NCBI GenBank assembly: GCA_046328115.1
Contig: JAXLXE010000002.1
Location: 186,001-250,000 of the forward strand
DNA: 64,000 nt
Origin: JAXLXE01 sp046328115
GTDB taxonomy: Bacteria > Chloroflexota > UBA6077 > JACCZL01
Direction: 5' to 3'
Part shown: one piece after another, positions 18,137-25,685 of the stretch
Position numbering within the stretch: the first letter of the stretch is position 1
Layout: the number at the start of each line of letters is the position of its first letter
Position numbers and translations under genes: made by a program
Notes under the pieces: generated by a model
Database searches by the model: none
What the model was told of the DNA's origin: nothing
The model's input: the letters and a program-made list of their open reading frames with translations, nothing else

Positions 18137-19102
18137 ATGATCGAGCCTCGTCCGCCGCTGCACGAGTATCTCCCGGACATCCTGGGACAGGACGATTTCA
18201 CCCAGCGCTTCATCGCGGCATTCGGCGAGACCGCGGCCCGGATCCAGGCGCAGCTTGACCACCTGCCGGACCTGTTCACCCTGGCACACACCCCATTCCC
18301 GTCACCAGCGTTCGACCGGGCGCTCCGCGACGGCGCACCGTACGCACTTCGAGCGGCCGCGCTTTCGGGCGAGCGGGCCATCGAGCTGGACGTCACCGAG
18401 GGGCTGCGCCCGGGCGCGGAGTTGAGCGTTGAGCCCACGAGTCCAGATCGCGCCGAGCACGTCACGGTCGCCACTCTACCGTCCCGCGCCATCGCCTCCA
18501 GCGGGCAACGCCAGGTCGTCGTGCTGGCACAACCACTGCGCCATGACCACGCGGTCGGCAGCCCGGTGCACCGTGGCGCTGACACAAGCGACAGCGCCTC
18601 ACTGCTGGCCTGGCTCGGCGGGTGGTTGGGCGTCCAGCCGCGCGCCGATCGCGGGACGCGCTGGAACCGCGCCATGCTGAGGGAGTCGTCGCGCTACCTC
18701 GATCGCCGCGGCACCCGCGTCCGCATACAGAGCCGACTCGCCGCGAGCCTGGCTGGCGACGCCCGCGTCACAGTCGTGGACCCCAGCGCCGGACTGCGCG
18801 TGGGCTCCAGTGCCACGCTGGGTGTGGACACGGCGCTCCGCCCGTCGCGCGGCAGATTCTGGGTGGATCTGCATCTCGATCCCGGCAGTCTCGCCGCTCG
18901 ATCAGCCGCCGGCGTGTCGCGGACGGTCAACCTGGCGCGCCAGGTCCTCCGTGACGAGGCGCCCGCCCACGTCCGCGCGCACCTGCGGCTTCTCCAGACA
19001 CCGATGCGCCTGGGGACGGATCCAAGTCGCGACGTCGGCGTCCGCGTAGGCAGGACCAGCCTGATCTGGGATCGGGCGCTCGCGATCCCCGCGCACGGCT
19101 AG
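18137..19102 (+). CDS. Phage tail protein I-like baseplate protein
   Basis: 321 residues from ATG 18137, 7 bases after the J-like gene. The ends match the tail protein I (P2 gpI-like) family: PPLHEYLPDILGQDDFTQRF at the N terminus, and SLLAWLGGWLGVQPRADRG around residue 155-175. Between them lies an insertion (VTEGLRPGAELSVEP, then PLRHDHAVGSPVHRG) that resembles the repeat modules in the DUF4255 cap protein. A related short stretch (VVDPSAGLRVGS) recurs near residue 215. In tails, gpI-type proteins connect the wedges to the fibres, which fits the fibre-like gene next door. Confidence 0.82.
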   Translation: MIEPRPPLHEYLPDILGQDDFTQRFIAAFGETAARIQAQLDHLPDLFTLAHTPFPSPAFDRALRDGAPYALRAAALSGERAIELDVTEGLRPGAELSVEPTSPDRAEHVTVATLPSRAIASSGQRQVVVLAQPLRHDHAVGSPVHRGADTSDSASLLAWLGGWLGVQPRADRGTRWNRAMLRESSRYLDRRGTRVRIQSRLAASLAGDARVTVVDPSAGLRVGSSATLGVDTALRPSRGRFWVDLHLDPGSLAARSAAGVSRTVNLARQVLRDEAPAHVRAHLRLLQTPMRLGTDPSRDVGVRVGRTSLIWDRALAIPAHG

Positions 19103-19123
19103 AGAGGACCAAATTCCATGCAC

Positions 19124-19139
19124 GAGAGAGAGAGAGAGA
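19124..19139 (+). repeat. (GA)8 dinucleotide tract before the fibre gene
   Basis: Sixteen bases of perfect GA repeat end two bases before the ATG at 19141. An earlier ATG at 19118 is preceded by GAGAGGA with good spacing, but is out of frame with the fibre gene by two bases and makes only 17 codons (stop at 19171). Deleting one GA unit would put ATG 19118 in frame, adding MHERERD to the fibre protein. In the present state, translation must start at 19141 with the purine tract itself acting as the ribosome-binding site. This is the layout of a contingency locus; switching is not shown by one sequence. Confidence 0.6.
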
Positions 19140-19140
19140 C

Positions 19141-20202
19141 ATGGCACGGGATGATTCAGTCGTCGGAGTGAACTACTTCGACCACCAGTTCCTCCGAGCC
19201 GAGGATTTCCAGACCGCCCAGGACTTCCACGTAGGGCGCCTGCGTCAGCACAACCGCGTGCTGCACCGAACCGGCGTCGTACAGGGTCTCGTCGTGAGCC
19301 TGGCAGACGGCCACCTGACCGTCTCCGAGGGCGCGGCGCTCACTTCTGACGGGTTTGAGGTGGTGCTGCAGGACGGCGGCACGGCGCTCGCCCGCTTCGG
19401 CGACGGCGAGAAGGCCACCGAACAGCGGATAGCGATCGACCGCGACGGGCTCCGTCTGAATCCCGCGAAGAGCGGCGAGGACGGGGACGATCTTCTGATC
19501 AGCATCCATCGCGAGGTCATCGAGACAACGCCAAGCCAGGACCCAGAGATCGAGGGAAACACGCGGCTCCTCGAGGTGCCGGTCGTTGAGATCCACTCCG
19601 CCAGGCGCGAAACCAACCACATCGTCCTGGCGATCGTCGAGCGCAAGCCGGATGGGTCGGTCGTGGGTGTCAAAGCACCAGATGGCCGCCCATCCGCGGG
19701 CGCAGCGCTCGCGCCTGGCAGCGTGGACGCGGTGGCTCTCGCGGATGATGCCGTCAACAGCAAGCACGTCAAGGCTGGAGCCATCACCGACTCCGAGCTA
19801 CGATCCAGCCCCACCCTCAACGCGCAGCGCGCTGTCACCACAGACCACGTCAGGGACGCCGCGATCACGCCCGGCAAACTCCACCCCACCGTGCTGAACG
19901 CGCTGGTGGCGGGTTTCTGCAGCTTCGACGGCAACGCCAGCGTGGTCCGCAACGCCCTGAACGTAGCCGGTGTTACGAAGGTCGCGCTGGGCAGGTACAC
20001 CATCACCTGGGCCCAACCCGTCAGTCCAGATGGGCCGGTCCTCGTGTTTGGCCACGCGTCCACGCCGTCCGCTGCCGCGCCCACGCTGCTCGCCCGGGTG
20101 AACGCCATGACGGCCTCCAGCGTGGAGGTTGGCCTGGTCACCACGGCGAACGCCCCCGCGGACGGGGTCGTGAATGTGGCGGTCTTCCGAGACCTTGGCT
20201 GA
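19141..20202 (+). CDS. eCIS fibre/receptor-binding-like protein
   Basis: 353 residues from ATG 19141. The N terminus (VNYFDHQFLRAEDFQTAQ, RLRQHNRVLHRTGVVQGLVV) is a conserved domain that follows tail protein I in many eCIS loci and presumably plugs into the baseplate. Residues about 190-255 have fibre-like repeats (ALADDAVNSKHVKAGAITDSEL, in part AVTTDHVRDAAITPGKL), the A-I-T-x-x-K/E-L pattern of trimeric tail fibres. The C-terminal 100 residues are Ala/Val/Thr-rich beta structure, the likely tip. It should decide target binding. Expression may depend on the (GA)8 tract immediately upstream. Confidence 0.72.
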   Translation: MARDDSVVGVNYFDHQFLRAEDFQTAQDFHVGRLRQHNRVLHRTGVVQGLVVSLADGHLTVSEGAALTSDGFEVVLQDGGTALARFGDGEKATEQRIAIDRDGLRLNPAKSGEDGDDLLISIHREVIETTPSQDPEIEGNTRLLEVPVVEIHSARRETNHIVLAIVERKPDGSVVGVKAPDGRPSAGAALAPGSVDAVALADDAVNSKHVKAGAITDSELRSSPTLNAQRAVTTDHVRDAAITPGKLHPTVLNALVAGFCSFDGNASVVRNALNVAGVTKVALGRYTITWAQPVSPDGPVLVFGHASTPSAAAPTLLARVNAMTASSVEVGLVTTANAPADGVVNVAVFRDLG

Positions 20203-20224
20203 CCCCGCACGGAGGGACGCACCG

Positions 20225-20542
20225 ATGCCGCGGCTCCGCCTGACCTACGATGCGCGCGGGCGCGTCACCAGCATCGAGCACCGCCTGGATCAACGATACG
20301 GCCCCGACGCTCCGGGTGAGCGCACGCTCCTCGTGGACAGCCAGGAGGTCGCTGCGGTGCGCATGGAGGACCTACGCGTCCGCGGGGGCCGCCTGGAGCA
20401 CGCATCGCCTCGCGGCGGCCGCGAGGCGAAGGCGCGCGAGCGCCGTATTCGGGAGATCGAGGCAGCGGACCGCGCGAAACTGAGCGATGTCGAGTGGCTC
20501 GCGCTGTTTCGCGAGTACTGCCAGCTCACCGGCCGGTTCTGA
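20225..20542 (+). CDS. Small unknown protein ending the eCIS operon
   Basis: 105 residues from ATG 20225. The N-terminal half is beta-like (RLRLTYDARGRVTSIEHRL, LLVDSQEVAAVRM). The C-terminal half is charged and helical (REAKARERRIREIEAADRAKL, in part VEWLALFREYCQLTGRF). There is no signal peptide or membrane segment. It begins 22 bases after the fibre gene, and the terminator stem starts on the base after its stop, so it is the last gene of the operon. I do not recognise the family; a fibre chaperone or assembly role is only a guess from position. Confidence 0.6.
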   Translation: MPRLRLTYDARGRVTSIEHRLDQRYGPDAPGERTLLVDSQEVAAVRMEDLRVRGGRLEHASPRGGREAKARERRIREIEAADRAKLSDVEWLALFREYCQLTGRF

Positions 20543-20574
20543 GTCACAGGGAGCCGCGTCGGGCTCCCTGTGAC
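20543..20574 (+). terminator. Perfect 13-bp hairpin, bidirectional terminator
   Basis: GTCACAGGGAGCC at 20543-20555 pairs fully with GGCTCCCTGTGAC at 20562-20574 across a six-base loop. It lies between the convergent eCIS operon and the oxidoreductase gene (stop at 20583). There is no T-tract on either side, so it may act with Rho or as a transcript-end stabiliser. Confidence 0.7.
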
Positions 20575-20582
20575 CCCGCCCG

Positions 20583-22820
20583 CTACGCCTGAGCCATCGC
20601 CCCCCGCACGCGCTCGGTGCGGAATGGCATATCCCGCACCCTTGCGCCCGTAGCATCGAACACCGCGTTGGCTATCGCCGGCGGCAGAACCAGCACCGTG
20701 GGCTCGCCAGCCCCGACCGCGGGCTGATCCGGACGGTCCAGCAGCACCACGTCCAGCGTGGGCACGTCGCTGAACTTCAGGATCGGGTATGACCGCCAGT
20801 CCGTGCTCCGCACGCGCGACTGATCGAACGTCACCTCCTCGAACAGCGCCCGACTGATCCCCTGGATCACATTGCCCTCGATCTGGTTTCGCAGCCCGTC
20901 CGGATTGATGATCAGCCCGCACTCGTGCGCGATGACCACGCGGTTCACCCGAACTCGTCCACTGGCGTTGACCGAGACCTCCACGGCCCCCGCCGCGTAC
21001 GCGTTCACGTTCTCGTAGCGGGCAAACGCAAAGCCCACGCCAGTCCCACCGCGTGACGGCGCGGTCCGCGCCGTCCAGCCGAAACGCTCGGCCGCCGCCT
21101 TTACCACGGCCAGCGCCCGCGGATCCGACAGGTGTCGAAGGCGGAAGTCCACTGGATCTTGGGCCGTCGCGTACGCAAGCTCGTCGATGAACGACTCGTT
21201 CGCGAACGAGTTCGCCACGGCGCCCAGGCTCCGCAGGGCGGATGGCCGCAGCGGCGAGACATTCAGCCAGTGCGCCGTCACCCGGCTGTTCTCGAAGACA
21301 TAGTTGGTTGGCGCGTTTCGGTCGCCGCCACCGTTGCCGTTGCGGGCGGTAGGCGCCGGCGGATCCATGTGTTGGCCGGCCAGCAGATTGCCCGCCTGTT
21401 GCCCCGGTCGGGTGCTGTGCGTGGGTGTCCATACGTGGTAGTCCCACGCGCTCACGCGAGCCTGGTCATCCGTGGCACCCCGGATCTCCATCACCATGGC
21501 CGGCCCCTTTGGCTCCCATGCGTGCTCGTCCTCGCGAGACCAGATCACGCGGACGGGGCGGCCAACCGCCCGCGAGAGCAGCGCCGCGTCACCAGCCACG
21601 TCATCGAACCCGTTGTGCCCATAGCAGCCGGATCCCTCAACGTGGATCACGCGGACGTTCTCTGGGGCGAGTCCCAGAAGCTGCGCCAGTGCTCCTCGTA
21701 GCGGGAACACCCCCTGCGTGCTCGAGTACACCGTCGCGCGATCACCCTGAACGTCGGCCACCGCGCAGGAAGGGCCAATCGACCCGTGAAGGGCGTACGG
21801 ATGGGTGTACGTGGCCTGGAGGTATCCTGGTGCCGCCTCAAGCGCCTGGTCCACGTTGCCGGTGCTGGTGACCACCTTGTCGTCGGTCGGCTGCTGACGC
21901 ATCCAGGCGTGCAGCTCGGCCTGCCGTGGGAGGCCGTTGGCGAGCGTCCACTGGACCTTCAGTTTCGTGGCCGCCTGGATCGCCTGCTCCTCGCGCTCGG
22001 CCACCACGCCGACGAAGCTCCCACTCCGAACCACCTGCACCACGCCCGGCACGTCGGCGATCGAGCTCTCGTCGATCGAAGCCAGCGTCGCACCAACGCC
22101 GCCGGGACGGATCATCCGTCCGTGCAGCATTCCCGGTAACCGTAGGTCTGAGACGTAGCTCTGACCTCCCAGGATCTTGCCGGGTAGGTCCGCCCGAGCG
22201 ATAGATTGACCCACCACCCGATAGTCGGACGGCGCTTTCACCTTCACCTGCGCCGACACCGTCCGATTGAACGCGGCTCCGCCCACCAGGTCCGCATAGC
22301 TCGCCGCGGACCCGCCCGGCCCTGAGATCACACCCGCACTCACGCTGAGCGCATCAGCGGCGACACCGAGCTTCACCGCGGCGAGCTCTACCAGGGCCGC
22401 GCGTGCCTCGGCCGCCGCTCGGCGTACGTTGGGACCGCCGTTCTGGATCGTCTTGCTACCGGCGGTATAGCCCTCGTCGGGCGTGGCGGCGGTATCTCCC
22501 TGGAGCATCGTCACGCGCTCAAACGACACGTCTAGCTCCTCCGCGGCGATCTGCGCCAGGGCCGTCCGCACGCCGGTGCCCAGCTCCACCTTGCCACTGA
22601 AGACGGTCACGGTTCCGTCGGCGTTGACCCGAATCCAGGAGTCCAGCGGCATGGGCGCCGGCGCCGCCTGCCGAGTCGCGTCAGCAAGGCCCAACGCACC
22701 TTGCTGCCCGGTGGCAGCGGTCGCGGCGGGAGCTTCTCCCAACAGGCTGAAACCCACCACCAGCCCGCCCGTGGTCTTCAGGAACGTCCTTCGGGAAGGA
22801 TTCGCGGCTGGCCGCCTCAT
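20583..22820 (-). CDS. Molybdopterin-binding oxidoreductase large subunit (xanthine dehydrogenase family, IorB-like)
   Basis: 745 residues. The N terminus carries a Tat signal (SRRTFLKTTG, then a hydrophobic VVGFSLLG stretch), placing the enzyme outside the cytoplasm. The body matches aldehyde oxidase/isoquinoline 1-oxidoreductase molybdopterin subunits: GKVELGTGVRTALAQIAAEE, TVTVFSGK, GIGP-like GSIGPSCAVADV, and the catalytic glutamate in GAGEP (Glu706). The hydroxylated substrate is probably a heterocycle or aldehyde; it cannot be read from sequence. The ATGA overlap with the 2Fe-2S subunit gene makes them one operon. No FAD-binding subunit gene is adjacent, as in IorAB or nicotinate dehydrogenase types that pass electrons to a cytochrome. 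Confidence 0.9.
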   Translation of the reverse strand: MRRPAANPSRRTFLKTTGGLVVGFSLLGEAPAATAATGQQGALGLADATRQAAPAPMPLDSWIRVNADGTVTVFSGKVELGTGVRTALAQIAAEELDVSFERVTMLQGDTAATPDEGYTAGSKTIQNGGPNVRRAAAEARAALVELAAVKLGVAADALSVSAGVISGPGGSAASYADLVGGAAFNRTVSAQVKVKAPSDYRVVGQSIARADLPGKILGGQSYVSDLRLPGMLHGRMIRPGGVGATLASIDESSIADVPGVVQVVRSGSFVGVVAEREEQAIQAATKLKVQWTLANGLPRQAELHAWMRQQPTDDKVVTSTGNVDQALEAAPGYLQATYTHPYALHGSIGPSCAVADVQGDRATVYSSTQGVFPLRGALAQLLGLAPENVRVIHVEGSGCYGHNGFDDVAGDAALLSRAVGRPVRVIWSREDEHAWEPKGPAMVMEIRGATDDQARVSAWDYHVWTPTHSTRPGQQAGNLLAGQHMDPPAPTARNGNGGGDRNAPTNYVFENSRVTAHWLNVSPLRPSALRSLGAVANSFANESFIDELAYATAQDPVDFRLRHLSDPRALAVVKAAAERFGWTARTAPSRGGTGVGFAFARYENVNAYAAGAVEVSVNASGRVRVNRVVIAHECGLIINPDGLRNQIEGNVIQGISRALFEEVTFDQSRVRSTDWRSYPILKFSDVPTLDVVLLDRPDQPAVGAGEPTVLVLPPAIANAVFDATGARVRDMPFRTERVRGAMAQA

Positions 22821-23278
22821 GCGCTCACCCCCGAGGCGCGCTTTACCGCGCGCATGATGCGAAAATGGCTCCCACAGCGGCAGAGATTGCCATCCAGCGC
22901 CTGCTTGATCTGATCATCCGTCGGGACGGGGCTCTTCTGGAGCAGCGCCGCCGCGGAGACGATCATGCCCGGTATGCAGTACCCGCATTGCCCGGCCTGT
23001 TCCGCCAGGAACGCCTGCTGCAGCGCATGTGGCGCACCACCGGTGCCAAGGCCCTCTAGCGTGGTCACGGCCTGGTCGCCCACCTCAGCCAGCGTCGTCG
23101 AGCACGAGCGCGCCGGCTGACCATTCAGCAGCACCGTGCAGGCCCCGCACTGTTCAAGCCCGCAGCCAAACTTGGGCCCGTTGAGCTGCAGATCGTTCCG
23201 CAGCACATAGAGCAGCATTGTCGTGGGCGCGGCATCCACCTCACGTTGCTGCCCGTTGACAGTGATCGTCATCGTCAT
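22817..23278 (-). CDS. (2Fe-2S)-binding small subunit of xanthine dehydrogenase-family enzyme (IorA-like)
   Basis: 153 residues from ATG 23278. The plant-type ferredoxin cluster is bound by Cys39, 44, 47 and 59 (CGLEQCGAC). The second cluster is bound by Cys98, 101, 133 and 135 (CGYCIPGM, LCRCG), so both 2Fe-2S clusters of the family are complete. It has no export signal of its own, so it probably travels through Tat together with the signal-bearing large subunit encoded downstream. Length is normal for the family (about 150-160). Confidence 0.92.
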   Translation of the reverse strand: MTMTITVNGQQREVDAAPTTMLLYVLRNDLQLNGPKFGCGLEQCGACTVLLNGQPARSCSTTLAEVGDQAVTTLEGLGTGGAPHALQQAFLAEQAGQCGYCIPGMIVSAAALLQKSPVPTDDQIKQALDGNLCRCGSHFRIMRAVKRASGVSA

Positions 23279-23413
23279 CGCGCGATCCTCCCAGGCACAC
23301 CGGCCATCGCCGCCCCCTCCGGCGCCGGGATGGTAGCAGGAGCGCGCGCCGGGGCTGGCCCGGCGGCTCCCCACTCCGCTACAACCGTTGGCACGGAGCG
23401 GAGCAAGAGCCAC

Positions 23414-23689
23414 ATGAAGTCCCTCATACTCAACCTGGGCCAGCCGAACGACGCGCTGAGCTTCCCGCGCGTGCTGGCTGCCGGGCTCCTCGTCGCGGTG
23501 GTGCTGGGCCTCGCCGGCTGGGTGTTCGACCTGGTGATCGGTCCGCTCATCGGCATGAGTGGCTGGTGGACGGTCACCGGTGCGGGCGGCTTCATTTACG
23601 GCATCACCCTCCAGTCAGTCCGCGAGTACGCGGCCCCCATTCGGCGTCCCGCCACAGAGCCACAAGACGCCGCCTCCGAAACGCGGTAA
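23414..23689 (+). CDS. Small membrane protein, unknown function
   Basis: 91 residues from ATG 23414. Two hydrophobic stretches are visible, about 20-42 (VLAAGLLVAVVLGLAGWVF) and 45-66 (GPLIGMSGWWTVTGAGGFIYG). The tail is polar and Pro/Glu-rich. It is divergent from the oxidoreductase pair and 50 bases ahead of the aldo/keto reductase, with which it may be co-transcribed. I do not recognise the family. Confidence 0.6.
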   Translation: MKSLILNLGQPNDALSFPRVLAAGLLVAVVLGLAGWVFDLVIGPLIGMSGWWTVTGAGGFIYGITLQSVREYAAPIRRPATEPQDAASETR

Positions 23690-23739
23690 GCTAACGCGCG
23701 CCCGACCCCGGGCACGATTGAGCTTGGAGGCGATTCGGC

Positions 23740-24732
23740 ATGGAATACCGTCGACTCGGCGCTGACGGCCCTGAAGTTTCCGCGATAGGATTCGGCTGCT
23801 GGGAGATGGGGAACCCCGGTTACGGCAGCACGGATGACCAGGAGGCCGTCGCCGCCATCCACCGCGCCATGGACCTGGGCGTCACCCTGTTCGACACGGC
23901 GCCCACCTACGGCGGTGGCGGCTCCGAGGCACTCCTCGCGCGCGCTCTGGGCCCACGTCGTAAGGACATCTTCCTGGTCAGCAAAACCGCCATCAGCCGC
24001 GACCCAATCACCGCCACCCAGAAGTTCGATTCCCGCTACTCCACCGTCAAGCGGATCAACGAGGAGAGCCTCAAGCGCCTGGGCACGGACTACCTGGATC
24101 TTCTACTGATCCACTGGCCAGACGCCGACACACCAATAGAAGAGGCCATGCGCGCCATCGAAGATCTGCGGGCGGAGGGCAAGACCCGTTACGTGGGCGT
24201 CTCCAACTACGCCTCCCACGAGCTCCGGCGCGGCAAGGCCGTCGCGCCGCTGATCGCGAATCAGGTGGGCTACAACCTGTTCGACCGGCGCTGGGAGCGC
24301 GCCATGTTCCCCACCGCCCAGGAGCTGGGCATCGGCATCATGGCGTATGGCCCCATGGCGCACGGGCTCCTCTCCGGCGCCTTCTCGCGAGGGATGAGCT
24401 TCGAAGATGGCGACTGGCGCAAGGCCGGCCTCATCTTCGGCCAGCGACTCTTCGGGCCAAATCTGGAGTCCAACCTGGATGTGGTGGACCGGGTCGCGGC
24501 GCTGGCCGGCGACCTGAACACGACCACCCCACGGCTCGCCCTCTCGTGGGTGCTGGGGCATCCGGCCGTATCCGTGGCGCTCAGCGGCTGCCGCAAACCC
24601 AGCGAGATCGAGGAGAACGTGATGGCACTGGAGGCGAAGCTCCCGGCCGATGCTCGCGCCGAGCTGGACCGTATCATGGCGTCCGCCGCCGGCCAGGTGG
24701 ATGAGATCCCCGGCCGCCACCACCCCGCGTAA
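23740..24732 (+). CDS. Aldo/keto reductase
   Basis: 330 residues from ATG 23740 with TTGGAGG upstream. It has the (beta/alpha)8 aldo/keto reductase features MEYRRLGADGPEVSAIGFGCW, TLFDTAPTYGGGGSE (Asp and Tyr of the catalytic tetrad), LVSKTA (Lys) and LLIHWPD (His). The C-terminal half (LSWVLGHPAVSVALSGCRKP) binds NADPH. It most resembles the AKR families that reduce sugar or steroid-like carbonyls, but the substrate cannot be assigned. It probably acts in the cytoplasm, as no signal is present. Confidence 0.92.
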   Translation: MEYRRLGADGPEVSAIGFGCWEMGNPGYGSTDDQEAVAAIHRAMDLGVTLFDTAPTYGGGGSEALLARALGPRRKDIFLVSKTAISRDPITATQKFDSRYSTVKRINEESLKRLGTDYLDLLLIHWPDADTPIEEAMRAIEDLRAEGKTRYVGVSNYASHELRRGKAVAPLIANQVGYNLFDRRWERAMFPTAQELGIGIMAYGPMAHGLLSGAFSRGMSFEDGDWRKAGLIFGQRLFGPNLESNLDVVDRVAALAGDLNTTTPRLALSWVLGHPAVSVALSGCRKPSEIEENVMALEAKLPADARAELDRIMASAAGQVDEIPGRHHPA

Positions 24733-24749
24733 GACCGAGTCGTGACTAG

Positions 24750-24776
24750 GGGCGGCGGGCTTCCGGCCCGCCGCCC
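24750..24776. terminator. 11-bp perfect hairpin between convergent genes
   Basis: GGGCGGCGGGC at 24750-24760 pairs with GCCCGCCGCCC at 24766-24776 over a five-base TTCCG loop. It sits between the aldo/keto reductase stop and the stop of the oppositely oriented permease gene, so it can serve both. No T-tract is seen. Confidence 0.65.
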
Positions 24777-24779
24777 GAT

Positions 24780-25673
24780 CTATCCCTTCAGGCCGGTCAG
24801 GGCGATACCCTGCACCACCTGGCGCTGCAACACCACGAAGAGCACCAGCAGCGGCGCCACAGACACGCACGCCGCCGCCGCCAGCAGGTGGTACTGGGTC
24901 CCGTAGAAGCCCGAGAAGAAGGACAGCGCCAGCGGCAGCGTCCGCATCGTCTCGTCACGCACCACCAGCAGCGGCCAGAGGAAGCCATTCCAGGTCGTGA
25001 TGAACCGGATCAGCGCCAGGGTCACGAGCGCCGCCGTCAGGTTTGGCAGGATCACGGTCCAGAGGATCCTTAGCTCGCCGGCGCCGTCGATCCGCGCCGC
25101 GTCCAGGTAGTCAGACGGGATCGTCTCGCAGAACTGGCGGATCAAGAAGATCCCCAGGATGCTCACCATCTCCGGCGCCATCAATCCGAGATAGGTATTG
25201 ACCAACCCCAGCTTGTTGAAGATCAGGTACAGCGGGATGGCCGCGACCTCGAACGGCAGCATGATGGTGGCGAGCACCAGCGTGAACAGCACTTCTTTGC
25301 CGCGTAGCGGCAGCTTGGCAAACGCGTACCCGCCAAGTGTTGAGAACACCAGCGTGGACAGGGTGGCGCCGATGGACACCACGAACGAGTTCACGATGTA
25401 CGACGAAAACGGCCGCTCCGTGAAGATGCGAACGTAGTTGTTGAAGTTCAGCGGATTGTCCGGCAGCCAGGTCACCGGAAAGCGCGTCACCTCGTGGAGC
25501 TCTTTGAGCGACGTGAGCACCATCCAGACGAACGGCTGCGCCATGAACAGGCCAAAGAGCGTCACCACCGCGTAGAGCATCACGCGGCGTACCAACGCCA
25601 ACGACCCACCCCGCGCCCGTGCCTGGGCGAGCGGACGAGCGACGACCGCTGGGCTCAGCTCAGTCGCGGCCAT
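24780..25673 (-). CDS. Carbohydrate ABC transporter permease (MalG-like)
   Basis: 297 residues with six predicted membrane segments. The EAA loop that docks the ATPase is clear (DYLDAARIDGAGELRILWTVILP, in short form AARIDGAGELRI), and the C terminus ends in the usual TGLKG. It pairs with the MalF-like permease 12 bases upstream and the lipoprotein before that. No ATPase gene is linked, so a shared MsmX-like ATPase elsewhere probably drives it. The substrate is likely a sugar or glycerol-phosphate-like compound; this is known only from family resemblance. Confidence 0.92.
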   Translation of the reverse strand: MAATELSPAVVARPLAQARARGGSLALVRRVMLYAVVTLFGLFMAQPFVWMVLTSLKELHEVTRFPVTWLPDNPLNFNNYVRIFTERPFSSYIVNSFVVSIGATLSTLVFSTLGGYAFAKLPLRGKEVLFTLVLATIMLPFEVAAIPLYLIFNKLGLVNTYLGLMAPEMVSILGIFLIRQFCETIPSDYLDAARIDGAGELRILWTVILPNLTAALVTLALIRFITTWNGFLWPLLVVRDETMRTLPLALSFFSGFYGTQYHLLAAAACVSVAPLLVLFVVLQRQVVQGIALTGLKG

Positions 25674-25685
25674 CTGGCGCCCCCA

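Noticed and set aside
4048..20542. Prophage or type VI secretion locus
   Set aside because: There are no capsid, portal, terminase, lysis or integrase genes, and no TssJ/L/M membrane complex or ClpV-like gene. DUF4255, DUF6760 and DUF4157 genes are eCIS markers.
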